A stretch of DNA of 64,000 bases from Elgaria multicarinata webbii (taxonomy: Eukaryota; Chordata; Lepidosauria; Squamata; Anguidae). Made by a program: the position numbers and the translations under genes. The stretch lies in contig NC_086172.1 in NCBI RefSeq assembly GCF_023053635.1, positions 123,913,681 through 123,977,680 of the forward strand, given 5' to 3'. Below, in pieces: positions 9,796-19,962 of this stretch. The first letter of the stretch is position 1, and every line of letters starts with the position of its first letter. The notes under the pieces were generated by a model, which searched no databases, had not been told where the DNA came from, and worked only from the letters and a program-made list of their open reading frames with translations.

Positions 9796-12105
9796 ATGTC
9801 TGCTCTGGCTGGCAGCATCTCCCAAGGTTTCAGGCAAGGCCCTTTTTAGGTCTCTGAGATCTTTTAATTACAGACTGATGCTGGGGCCTTACACTTGCAG
9901 GGAAAATCTCCTCTACAATAGAGCTGTGAGTCTCCCCTGCTCTTGGTCTGGCCCAGACCCATCTCCAAGCCCTGGATTGGCCAGAAGTGCAATTCTTAGG
10001 TACTAGTTCAAGGGAATTATTTGTGGGCAAAGCAAAAATATAATAGAAGTCAAAGTGCCTTTCTATCCATTGCCATCAGCAATTCATCCATGAAGCTCTC
10101 ATTGGGTGGCTTTGGGCTGGCCATTCTCTCACCCTGAGCTACCACGCAGGTTTGTAGTGATAAGAAAAAGGGAGTGGGTGGGAAGAACCTGTGTACACCA
10201 GAGGTGGGAAGAAATAGATCTCCAGCTGTTCTGGAGTACAGTTCACAGGATTCAGGATTCCTGGGCATGTTGGCAGAAGCTTCTGGAGATTTACTTTCTG
10301 TTCACCTCTGATATATACCATTCTGAGTTCCTTGGAACAAGGGTGGAATATAAATATAATTGTGAATGAAATATGAGAACTCACTGGCCAATTTGGGCTC
10401 CAAGCAAAAAAAAAAAAGGTTCCCCATCTGAGGTAAACGTGCCTTCTCCCAGGATGGAAGGGGTGGGGATGGGGAATGGCCAATCAATCACTTTTTTCTT
10501 CATTTTACTTGTGGGGGATATTTGCTATAAAGCATAACAAGGAATGATACCTCAAGGGGTGACATCCAATATTGTGCAAGCTTGTGAAATAGGTCTCTCC
10601 CCCCCCCTCCTAACCCCTGCACCACCTCCAAGATTTGCTCCAGAGGGTTCCTCCAGGACAGTGCGGGGGGATTCCTCCCAATGTGTGTAATTATTTTCAA
10701 TTTGAACTATAAACTGTATATCCAAAGTAATATCAACTGGAGAAGTGGTTTCTGTATTGCAAGTGTTGATTTTTAAAGAAAAATGAAAATGCCCTGAAAA
10801 ACATAAAAAACCACCTCTGTATGTTGTTAGGCAGTGGTTAATGATAGAAAGTTAACTATAAAACCAGATATCAGCTGGAATATATTTTAATGATCTCCTG
10901 TATTTTATTGTTTGTCTGATAATGATTTCTTTTGTATTTTTTCTGATTTTATTATTTATTCCATAGCTGTAAAATCTAAATCATTTGTTACCAAAACATA
11001 AAGATTTTTTACAATCTCAAGGAACCACTGGTGGTATTCCATTAAAATAAATGTTAATAATTTCAAAAGCACAGAGACTTCCTGACAAGCTAAAAAAAAT
11101 GACCTGTGATTTTGATTGTTTTTGGAAAGCACCTTCATATAAAGATGTACTCTGCTGTCATCACTTATAAAACAGTTGCTGCTTATGGATGTTGGCCCAT
11201 CTTGACAGCAGTGCACCTGCACCGCGAAGCCTTGGGCTCCTGCATTGGTGCTCCTTCCCGGCATCTGCACTGAAAGGAGTGCCAATGCAGAACTGCTGCT
11301 GCCGCCTGGCTGAGCACCAAGGAGGGGGGAGGAACGGGACAACCAGCTCTCTCCCCCACATTTTTTTAAAATCTGTAGATGTGAACCTTCGCATCTACAG
11401 ATTTTTTTTTTAAAAAAAGTGTGGTTGGGAGGCAACAGGGCAGCTGAAGGGAGGTCAGAGGGAGGAGAGCCAGCTGCCCTATTCCTGCTCCCTCCCTGGT
11501 GTTTCGCCTGGTGGCAGCCTTCTGGCTACCCTATTCCTCCCCTCCTGGTTTTTATTTCTTTATTTACAGGGCCCTGCGGCACCTGATTTGGTGCTCCTGG
11601 ACCACCCTCTTTCTTGCCCAGCCCAGCCGATGGCGACCAATCAGGGGGCGCTATTGGCTCAGCAACCAAAAAGGTTGGGGTAAGTGCCCAACTTTTTTAA
11701 AGTGGAGTTTCTGGGGTTTGCCCCTGGATGGCTTCGCAATGGCAGCTGAATCATGTAGATGACCTGCCACCACTCCAAATCCACCCCAGGGCAAACCCTT
11801 TATCAAGACAAGCCCCTGGTCAATAATACTGAGCATATTTTTAAACCCAGCTTGGAAAAGTACCATTTTTCTGATCTTCTAAACCTTCAGACCAAAACAC
11901 CTTCTGAGATTCCAGAAGCTACCCTGGAGAATTATGTATTCCTTCTCTGAAGTCATCTGGGAAAACTGTACAAGGACACTTCATGCAAACACTGGTATGG
12001 GGGTTCTTTGGAATGCAGCTATGAGGCAAGCCTGACCCATGTTCAACACAATGGGTGTTCACTACGCAACCCCAAACCTTCTCAGGTTGCTTTGCTAAAA
12101 CAACA
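9796..12105. other. Intergenic region between PLEK2 and the LGALSL-like gene, left part
   Basis: Contains old SINE-like pieces (9800-9905, minus; 10090-10350), a 14-bp hairpin flanked by T and A tracts (11368-11405) and copy 4 of the hairpin repeat family (11440-11800). No coding sequence supported. Confidence 0.5.
11440..11800 (+). repeat. Hairpin-bearing repeat family, copy 4
   Basis: GGCGACCAATCAGGGGGCG, then an imperfect hairpin with the same TAAGT loop (about 11670-11697), then AATGGCAGCTGAATC. Most similar to copy 3. Confidence 0.6.
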
Positions 12106-12887
12106 GAATGAAATTTAATAGGGATAAATGCCAAGTTCTACATTTAGGGAATAGAAACCAAATGTACAGTTACAAGATGGGGGACACTTGGCTCAGCAAT
12201 ACTACAAATGAGAAAGATCTTGGAATTGTTGTAGATCACAAGCTGAATATGAGCCAACAGTGTGATATGGCTGCAAGAAAGGCAAATGCTATTTTGGGCT
12301 GCATTAATAGAAGTACAGCTTCCAAATCACGTGAGGTACTGGTTCCTCTCTATTCGGCCCTGGTTAGGCCTCATCTAGAGTATTGCGTCCAGTTCTGGGC
12401 TCCACAATTCAAGAAGGATGCAGACAAGCTGGAGCGTGTTCAGAAGAGGGCAACCAGGATGATCAGAGGTCTAGAAACAAAGCCCTATGAAGAGAGACTG
12501 AAAGAACTGGGCATGGTTAGCCTGGAGAAGAGAAGATTGAGGGGAGACATGATAGCACTCTTCAAATACTTAAAAGGTTGTCACACAGAGGAGGGCCAGG
12601 ATCTCTTCTCGATCCTCCCAGAGTGCAGGACATGGAATAACAGGCTCAAGTTAAAGGAAGCCAGATTCCGGCTGGACATCAGGAAAAACTTCCTAACTGT
12701 TAGAGCAGTGTGACGGTGGAATCAGTTACCTAGGGAGGTTGTGGGCTCTCCCACACTAGAGTCCTTCAAGAGGCAGCTGGACAACCATCTGTCAGGGATG
12801 CTTTAGGGTGGATTCCTGCATTGAGCAGGGGGTTGGACTTGATGGCCTTGTAGGCCCCTTCCAACTCTGCTATTCTATGATTCTATG
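12106..12887 (+). mobile_element. CR1 LINE, 5'-truncated 3' end
   Basis: An open stretch of about 200 codons (12108-12713) encodes the end of a CR1 reverse transcriptase ([52 protein letters not shown]). It is followed by the CR1 3' end with the ATTCTATGATTCTATG terminus at 12872-12887. The frame is closed by a TGA near the end (12711), a single base change from the usual TGG NNN. The open frame suggests a fairly young copy. Confidence 0.9.
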
Positions 12888-13699
12888 TGCTGAAATTCAA
12901 CAAGTCCATATAGCAGGCCACTATGCTGCAACGGCTTCCACACAGTTGTATTTTAAGCAGCCATTGCACTGCAACTTGTATTATTCGGGCTCAACTTAAC
13001 AGAGTGCTTCTTTTTCTCATTGCATCTTAATACTTCTTTCTCGTGTTGCAAATGAGAAAGGTCTGTAGTCAAGATTCATATAACTATTCCAAACTAGGTA
13101 TGCAAAACCTTCCAATGACTTTATGTGGAAATTTTCACCTTCCTGAACACTGGCAGCATATGCTTGGCTTACTTTTGTACAAAACTGGATATGTACTTTT
13201 CATAGTTTTTTTTCATCAGTTCACATTGCATATACAATTAGCTTAATTGTATTTTGTTCCCTATTTAGAAGCACGGACTTGACTTAACTGTGTGGAGTGT
13301 GAATGGTAGAGTTATGTTGGAATTGGTGTGGCAGCCTTGTGATATGTGTGTGTATATAGCAATATGTATATACATTTATCATTTCATATTACTGAAATGA
13401 TTTTTAAAAATGGAAAAATAATTTCAGAACTGCTCAAGAATGGTGGGTTATGCAATGGGCATGAAAGAGCTCCAGAACCACTCTACAGTCACTGCAGTCC
13501 TTCAGTCTAGAGTAAAAAGCAGGTATTTCAATTCTGTTGGCAGAAGGAAAAAAAACCCAAGAGGAAAGAAAGTGATCCCAACCCAGATTTCCTGAACATT
13601 TCAAATCTCTAGAGGCACACACAAGAACAAAAGGAAGGAAGCACTTCAAAGGATGTAGGGAAACGACTTTTGCCACAACACTGTCACAATATGGGGTTC
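12888..13699. other. Intergenic, AT-rich
   Basis: I see no gene or clear repeat in this stretch. Confidence 0.4.
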
Positions 13700-13705
13700 T
13701 TTATT
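13700..13705 (-). terminator. Poly(A) signal of LGALSL-like gene
   Basis: AATAAA on the minus strand begins only 7 bases after the TGA stop. If used, the 3' UTR would be unusually short; it may also be chance. Confidence 0.35.
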
Positions 13706-13712
13706 CCTTTCT

Positions 13713-13856
13713 TCATGCCACCTTTGTGAGCTTGAGGTCTCCTGAGATATGTAAAGCGGTAACTCTTTGCATAGGCTGCACACGGTGACTGAAACTGCAA
13801 AGCTGACGTCCATCAAGCAGGACCCGAATCTGCTGGTGCTCACATAAGAGCTCCAT
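13713..13856 (-). CDS. LGALSL-like last exon
   Basis: On the minus strand the acceptor is ctctttcag before ATGGAG. The exon runs 47 codons in frame to TGA at 13715-13713. It encodes the C-terminal beta strands of the galectin fold (CEHQQIRVLLDG, FSHRVQ, ISGDLKLTKVA). Entry phase 0 fits the preceding exon. Confidence 0.8.
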   Translation of the reverse strand: MELLCEHQQIRVLLDGRQLCSFSHRVQPMQRVTALHISGDLKLTKVA

Positions 13857-14119
13857 CTGAAAGAGAATGGAAAGCAAATGAGGACAGTAGATCATAGCGG
13901 AGGCGGCAGCAGGGTCTAAGTGCAATGCAAAAGCCCCACAAAATAATGGATATTGAGTGCTTATGTTCTATTATTGATTTCAGAGCAGTATGGTTACTGT
14001 CCTCTTGGTGGTTTAGAAAAAGAATTGGAAAGATCACGTTGAAAGATCTACCAGGCTCTAGCTAGTTTCCCTTTTGCTCCTGTCAATACAAATGGAGCAA
14101 ATGTGGAGGGCATGTTTTG

Positions 14120-14280
14120 TATTCATATGGTTGCAAGTTCACTCCTTCCTGTCAGGTTCCTGTTAAAGGTTCTAAAGAGCTAGGAAAGAAGACTGCTAGA
14201 GGCTTTGGAAAGCTGCTGCCAGTCAGCATAGTAGACAATACTGGGCAAGATGGGGTAATGGTCTGATGATATAAGACAGC
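14120..14280 (+). repeat. SINE tail fragment
   Basis: AAGCTGCTGCCAGTCAGCATAGTAGACAATACTGGGCAAGATGG.. matches in kind the tail of the tRNA-derived SINE at 48236-48420. The 5' tRNA-like part is not clear. Confidence 0.5.
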
Positions 14281-14343
14281 TATATCTATCCATATACACA
14301 CACACACACACAGCCATCATACATGCTATCTAGTAAAAATTAC

Positions 14344-14524
14344 CTTAAATGAATCCTCTGCTGTAAATGGGAAATAAGGAATTGTCTTTTCCTCTTTACC
14401 CCATTTCCCAGCAATCCGTGAATTTCGGACAATGGATTTCTCAATAAAACTGACTAGAAGTAATAGCCCAACATCCTCGCTTGTCTGATCATTCATGGGG
14501 TCACAGAGCAAAGTCACTGAAAAA
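14344..14524 (-). CDS. LGALSL-like middle (core) exon
   Basis: On the minus strand the acceptor is attctttgcag and the donor is AAG|gtaatt. The exon has 181 nt and is open throughout. It encodes the central galectin strands with VRNSRIAGKWGKEE and IPYFPFTAEDSFK. It enters on the last base of a codon and leaves in phase 0, matching both neighbours. Confidence 0.82.
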
Positions 14525-14599
14525 CTGCAAAGAATAAATATATGATAAGGAACAAAAATTTCAGCATAGAAGTCATAAGGAAAGAGCTTAGTGTGCCTT

Positions 14600-14868
14600 T
14601 TAAGCTGACAAGTATTACCCAGAAGACCTTCTCTTCTGCTGCTCCCAGACTGTGAAATGGCCTGCCGGAGGAGACTCATCAACTTAACAGTCTTTTAGCG
14701 TTTAAGAAAGTTATAAAGACTGATCTCTTCCGGCAGGCCTACCCAGTGGAATTTTAGAATGTTTTTAGGATGTTTTAATGTGTACTATGTTTTTAATCAA
14801 TTTTATGTATTTATACTTATCGTTGTTCCCCTGCCTCGATCCAAATGGAGAGGCGGGTAAGATTTTTT
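14600..14868 (+). mobile_element. L2-like LINE 3' end
   Basis: The sequence resembles the end of the L2-like element at 55.6-56.4 kb (GGCCTGCCGGAGGAG.. coding remnant, then TTTTAGGATGTTTTAATGTG and GAGAGGCGGGTAAGAT). Lies in the LGALSL-like intron. Confidence 0.6.
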
Positions 14869-16133
14869 TTTTTAAGGTCATATTTATTTCCACCATAAGT
14901 GTAATTACTCATAAAATGCTTACTTCTGCCAGCAACTGGGTAAAAGCAGCTAAACTGCTCTGTCTTAGATCCTGCTCCAGCAATACCAAACTGCCATGAA
15001 ACATACACCAAATAAGAAAAAGAGCTCACCTACCTTTTTATAGCATGACATCAGAGCACTCTATAAGAGACAGCACAAAGACATGGAATAACAACGCCAT
15101 TATGTGATGTAACTCCTCGTTCATAGATGTGATAAAAGCAGAAAAGGGGGGCAGCAAATTATTCCTTTTTTTCCTCTTAATTTCCAACTGATTTGTAACA
15201 CCCACCAGAAAGACACAATTTTCAGAGGAGGTAGCTGTGTTACTCTGCTGCAGCAAAACTAACAAAGTGTTGATTTGGTTGAGTGAAGTCAGAAAAAAAT
15301 GAAATAAAGAAATTATAAACTGTGACAATTATTTTATTAACAGTGGCCATTCACAAAACAGTTGTTAGTGATAGCAAAGGCATCCTGGCATTGGTAAGCT
15401 AATTAACACATGTTGTGTGATAAAAAGCAAGAACTGTATCCCAATTCAGACCAGAGATGACAAAATTGAATTTCCTGATGTGTTGTAATTCAGTGGGGGC
15501 TTGCACCAGCAGAGGATAAACTTTTGTCTGCCTGCTGCATGAATTGCCTGTGGATTGTAAGTGTTTGTCATTTTTCAGCTACTGACTTTCCAAGTTGTCC
15601 AAAATAACAAAAGGAAGGGGCATGCTAGGGCAGTCCCCCCCCCAATTTAAATTGGAGACCTATGTGTCACTCCAGTATAGTATTTTTATAATGTGTGATA
15701 GCAAGAATAATTCAGGCTCAAAGGAGCCCAGTCCCTTTTGTTTTTTCAGGAGTTACTGTTCTGCCTTCTCTGGGGCCAGGTATTATCTTATATCTCGGCA
15801 TCAGGAGACTTGGAATGATCTCATCACAGCCAAAATAGAGATTGGCAAAATTGCACCTCCTCTACTTCTGCCATCAAGGCTGATTGGAGGAATGAGTCAA
15901 GCCCAGAGCAGTGACTCATGCAAAGAGGCAACAAGCAGCCTTAGCAAGGGGGGTGGTAATTCTGCAGTGCCAGTGCCTCAGGATGGTTTTGTGCTCCAAC
16001 ACGCTTCGCAGAGATGGAGCAAAATTATCCATCTCCAGTGGAGGCTGACAGGAAGGAGGCAAGCCCAGAGCACTGAATCATGCAGTTCCAGCAGGCAGTC
16101 TCCTCTGTGAGGTTCACAAGAGCCTTTCATTAC

Positions 16134-16205
16134 TGAATCATAGAATTTAAGAGTTGGACATTTCCTTGGAGGTCATCTTGTCAAATTCTCTCCTCAGTGC
16201 AGGAT
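16134..16205 (-). repeat. CR1 3' end fragment, minus strand
   Basis: AATCATAGAATTTAAGAGTTGG followed by GGTCATCTTGTCAAATTC is the reverse complement of the CR1 3' terminus. Confidence 0.65.
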
Positions 16206-16338
16206 GCAATTATTTATTTATTTATTTCTCACAGCAAACTTGGGTGTCCCAGTTAGGAATTTACTGCTTTTGAATCTGGGTTTCTGAAATAAGAGTACTC
16301 AGCTATGCTCTATGGAGCTACAATGTTCAGAAATAGTT

Positions 16339-16413
16339 AATATTTATTTATTTATTTATTTTATTACATTTATATATCGCCCCACAGCCGAAGCTCTCTG
16401 GGCGGTTTACAAC
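16339..16413 (-). repeat. LINE 3' tail, minus strand
   Basis: (TTTA)n then ATATATCGCCCCACAGCCG and TCTCTGGGCGGTTTACAA, the reverse complement of the GGGCGGTATA tail family. Confidence 0.65.
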
Positions 16414-16795
16414 AATACCTCTCATATTTCATGTTTCTTTTATGTTCTCAAAGAAAGAGAGAGAGAGAGAGGGAGACAATCCCTTTAAAAATAAAATCTG
16501 GCAATACTACTCCTTTTTCACCCAAAGAATGCTGTTTTTCGATGGATTATTATAGGTAATCATGGCCAGCTACATCCAAGAAGCTGCTGCCAGAATGCCA
16601 AGTGGCACACCTACCTTTTGGGGTTCGGGCATATTACACCCATGATTGTGATTTTCATTGTTGGCCTCAGTCCGCCCTTAATTTCACCAACATATCTCTC
16701 CACCTAAATGAGGGGAAAGTCATTTTGAATGTGTGTCTGTTAAATACATCTGTATGATAGCATACAAAACAATGTGATAAATTGCATGTATATTA

Positions 16796-16963
16796 GAGTG
16801 ACCATATGGAAAAGAGGACAGGGCTCCTGTACCTTTAATAGTTCCATAGAAAAGGGAATTTCAGCAAGTGCTATTTGCATGCATACAGCACCTGGGGAAA
16901 TTCCCTCTTCATCACAACAGTTAAAGCTGCAGGAGCCCTGTCCTCTTTTGAATCTGGTCACTC
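16796..16963. mobile_element. MITE with TA target duplication, 168 bp
   Basis: Ends GAGTGACCATATGG and the inverted GGTCACTC flank an interior that is palindromic over about 45 bp (AAAAGAGGACAGGGCTCCTG). TA on both sides suggests a Tc1/mariner-type insertion. Confidence 0.75.
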
Positions 16964-17619
16964 TAGCTAAACATAAGGCATTTTGCAGTTACTCCCACTT
17001 TTCTTCCTAAAGGGATTTTTTTCTGGTAAGTAAAAAGATGGAAGAAGCAGTGAGAAAACACAGGTGGAAATGGAAAACAGCATCTGGCCCCACCCCCTTG
17101 CAGTTCTGTTAATGAGGCAGTGCAATTGTACAATAAAAACCTGATATAGAAGTGCCCGTAGACTCTTAAGATTAGTAGTTGAATCTCTTGGCGTATGTAA
17201 CATATGATAGCTAATTACTTGTCTAAAAAACCCTATTTCACTTGCAGAAGGGAACAAACTGACTCTGGTTGTCTACCCAACCCTCCTTTTTTGCTCTTGT
17301 GCATCATTGAACAATAAACTAATACTGTTAACAAACTGAAAAGAGACTACTGTGTAAAGATCCTTCTGCTTATATAGTTTCTCTGTGATTCAGCACCTCT
17401 GAGGGATCCCTGTATAGCATTGTTTCTGATCAAATATCTGAAAGGCATTTCTGGAATTGGCCCTTTCAGGGAAATGCCATGTCTGAACATTAGTCAGGAT
17501 TCAAATTGATGCAAAGTTAGAATGATGATCGTAAATAAAAATTCACTCAGTTCTTCCTGTTTGTACACTTACAAAGGAACATTTCCTCTTAGACAGTACA
17601 AGTAGACTTTTATACTCAC

Positions 17620-17711
17620 GTTTGTGCTCCCATCATTTTCTGACATCTTATTTTGACCTGGTACACTCATGCCTCCTGAGAAGTCTACAGAAAATGGTTT
17701 TCTTTTCTTTT
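17620..17711 (-). pseudogene. LGALSL-like upstream exon with frame break
   Basis: On the minus strand the acceptor is atatatccaag and the donor is AAAC|gtgagt. The 92-nt exon encodes the PF..GGM strand typical of galectins in one frame. After AGT GTA near 17665 the galectin-like sequence continues in another frame (YQVKIRCQKMMGAQ), which is the frame that joins the middle exon. By the usual GGM-x-x-G-x spacing a few bases seem to be missing. Confidence 0.65.
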
Positions 17712-19239
17712 CTTGGATATATACAAAACAAACAAAAGAGCCAGAATAAAGAGAGGATATCATAAGGAACATTATCTCTAGCAAACACCAGTTGACACCA
17801 CCCACACAGATAGCTGAGTCACAGCTGTCAACATCTTCAAATGGGCATCCTACAGGGTAAGAAGTAAGAAGCTGTACTGGCTTGCAGCTTTGCTAGTGTT
17901 CAAGCATTAAGTTCCCAAAACTGGCTTCAGCATGGCCTAGGAAGAATCTCTTTGAGACTGATGTATATTATAAATCAATGTTCAGTGACTATTCAACTAT
18001 ATAAGGGAAATATTTTTGTGGCTTCAGTTCAGAGGCATGCATGTTGCAAGCACGTAAGCAAAGGGGACACCACATTCCAAGTCAAGAAAAAGAAAAAAAT
18101 ATGCATGAATTAGTAGCACTAAATAAAATTCCAGTCATTATAACCTGATATTTTAGAGAATTACACATGCAGTCCCAACGATTTCAAAGGGACTATGTTG
18201 AGCAGATCTTTATGCAGTCTCTTCAGAGGTATTAGTAAAGGAAAATACCTTGGACATTTGTACAGATTACTTTCATAGGATGCATAATGGATGTTAATAT
18301 TTTTGAGTACCACTTTAACATTATTTTTCCATCATGTAGGCCTATCACAGTTTTTGAAGATATGAGTCTTTGATGATTGTTATATCTACCTCGGCAGGCA
18401 GTGTCTCTGAAGCAAAACCCTAGCTGCTAATTCAGATCAATTTGACAGGAACCAAACCAGGGACCTTTTGCATATAAAGCCCGAGCTCCATTAGTAAGCA
18501 ATGTCCATCCATTACTATTTTAAGTAAAACATATTAACAAATGGAGTCCTTATTTCACTTTTAAACAATTAGGAAGCTTGTGTGATTTTTGTCACCTAGA
18601 TGAAATGAGTTTTCTATTCGAAATTTTGCATCGTTTATACTAGCAATATGTTACAGCCATTCAACATCCGAGCTAGGATAGCTAACAAAAGCCCTGAACA
18701 AAGGAATACTGGAGTTGTGGTATTTGTTTCCAAGTTAAATCGTGCAATTTTGTTTTTAAGCAAAATTGGCAGTGGCACCGCAGCAGCAGATCCAACAAAG
18801 AGTGCCCCCACCCGATGCAAAATTGGCCATCAGACCCACAGAAGTTGGCCATCTCTGCTTTAAACAGAATTCTGTGCATGCTCAGAGGTACTAGGTACCT
18901 TGACTTGGAAGGATGTATGGGAGTGTGCTATTTGCTGATTTAGCCGTGGGAAAAATATTTGTGTGTGTGAGAGGAAGTATTAGGTAGCAATGCCAGAAGA
19001 GTCTCAGGGCTTCGGGAAGAGCAAACTGTTCCCTCCCGACTCGGCCTTTCCTTTAAGAAAGACTGAGGGGAGAGGGAATCGTTAGCTACCGCTGCCAGGT
19101 GGTGCTCCGTGCACCTCTGAGCAGCGCCGCCGCTGCCTGAAGGCGCCTCCTGCGCCTCACACACACCGGTTTCCTTGGGGAAGAGCGAGTTAACAGGATC
19201 TAGCACCACTCCGTGCCGGCTTGAATGATGGCACTGATT
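17712..19239. other. Region between the LGALSL-like exon and ZFYVE26 promoter
   Basis: AT-rich on the left, CpG-richer from about 19020. The missing LGALSL-like 5' exon(s) should lie here but I cannot recognise one. A SINE-like piece in reverse lies near 18385-18500. Confidence 0.4.
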
Positions 19240-19345
19240 GGGCTTCGTTGCCCCAGAGAAAGATGGCGTCCTCCTTGTCCAATAAGCTGATTGCTTCGCC
19301 TGTCGCTTCGATCACCTGATCTGTTTTTCAACATGGCCGCGGCAA
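19240..19345 (+). promoter_or_regulatory. ZFYVE26 promoter region, TATA-less, with YY1-like and CCAAT sites
   Basis: The stretch lies at the right end of a G+C- and CpG-richer zone (about 19020-19420). It contains AAGATGGCG (about 19260) and AACATGGCCGCGG (about 19330), both close to the YY1 consensus that marks many housekeeping start sites, plus a CCAAT box (GTCCAATAAG, about 19278). No TATA box is seen. The same zone could also drive leftward transcription towards the LGALSL-like gene. Confidence 0.55.
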
Positions 19346-19414
19346 TAGGACTTGTGTCTGTTTGGGAGTAGTGCTAGAACGATCAGGAGACGGGAGGATA
19401 AGTGGATCTCGCAG
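19346..19414 (+). other. ZFYVE26: ZFYVE26 non-coding first exon (3' end at 19414)
   Basis: The donor CTCGCAG|gtgggt at 19414/19415 lies downstream of the promoter-like sites and upstream of the exon with the start codon. Its 5' end cannot be fixed from sequence; if transcription starts before 19332 the exon carries a short upstream ORF (MAAAIGLVSVWE). Confidence 0.5.
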
Positions 19415-19685
19415 GTGGGTCGGACTCGAGGCAAGAGCTACTGTTTTCCTTTCCCTGCCGCCTTTACAAGCTAGGGAAAGTATGTTAGCAACAGAGAAAA
19501 CTCCACCCAGCGAGATCAGGCTCAGAGCAGGATGCGAGAGAGCCTCCTTTCTGCAGGAATAATTTTACAAGCTTGGTCGGCTGAAAGGGTTGCCTGCCTG
19601 GCTGAACTCTCTTAAGGTGTGTAAGAGAAAACTCAGATTTAACCCCTAGATTTTTCTCTTAGCAAAATTTTATCTCTCCTTTTAG

Positions 19686-19962
19686 GAGGTGCTTTGCAAG
19701 CGAAAGTTGAGTAAATCTGATTTCAGAGTAGTCTCTGATGAGTCGTGGTGTTTCCCTTTTGAAGCAGGAAGATGTATCCATTTGGCAAAGAGGAATCTGC
19801 GTCCCTGGAGCGGCTCTTCTGGTTTTTCTGCGAATGTGTGCAGAGGGGAGACTGGGAACTTGCACAGGCCTGTATTCCTCAGTTACATCAGTGGAAGGAG
19901 GAAGGCTCTGAAAAAGTGGAAACGATCCTACATGCTCTAGTAGTCTGCCCTTTCCGTTTGAG
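19686..19962 (+). CDS. ZFYVE26: ZFYVE26 exon 2, start codon exon
   Basis: The acceptor is ctccttttag and the donor AG|gtaagc. The first 86 bases are 5' UTR and coding starts at ATG 19772 (A at -3). An ATG at 19738 in another frame opens a 57-codon upstream ORF that overlaps the start. Encodes codons 1-64 (split). Confidence 0.93.
19738..19911 (+). promoter_or_regulatory. Upstream ORF overlapping the ZFYVE26 start
   Basis: ATG at 19738 is 34 bases before the main start and in another frame; it stays open for 57 codons to TGA 19909-19911. Its context is weak (C at -3), so leaky scanning would be expected. Confidence 0.5.

Larger units (their letters stand above)
14525..17619 (-). other. LGALSL-like intron
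   Basis: Holds the L2-like tail, a CR1 3' fragment, another LINE tail, a GA microsatellite (about 16454-16472) and a MITE. 15830-16110 has two similar blocks (CAAGCCCAGAGCA..) about 180 bases apart. Nothing else seen. Confidence 0.5.
13713..17711 (-). pseudogene. Galectin-related (LGALSL-like) gene, apparently frame-disrupted
   Basis: Three minus-strand exons (17711-17620, 14524-14344, 13856-13713) together form one galectin carbohydrate-recognition fold. The middle exon reads FSVTLLCDP, then VRNSRIAGKWGKEE and IPYFPF. The last exon reads MELLCEHQQIRVLLDGRQL and ends in SGDLKLTKVA and a stop. From memory this is nearest to galectin-related protein LGALSL (RNSCISG, IPYFPF, VEILCEH, GDLQITKL). 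The sugar-binding H-NPR set is absent, as in LGALSL; the W is kept. The first exon reads PFSVDFSGGMS in one frame and QVKIRCQKMMGAQ in another, and only the second frame joins the next exon. The frame therefore breaks near 17664. I found no N-terminal exon. It could be a pseudogene or a live gene with a sequencing indel. Confidence 0.75.

Noticed and set aside
15595-16110. 171-codon open stretch on the plus strand
   Set aside because: No recognisable domain, repeat-like composition, in the antisense intron of the LGALSL-like gene.
18940-19209. 89-codon minus-strand open stretch as LGALSL-like first exon
   Set aside because: Sequence has no similarity to known LGALSL N-termini and no clear donor; kept only as part of the shared-promoter idea.
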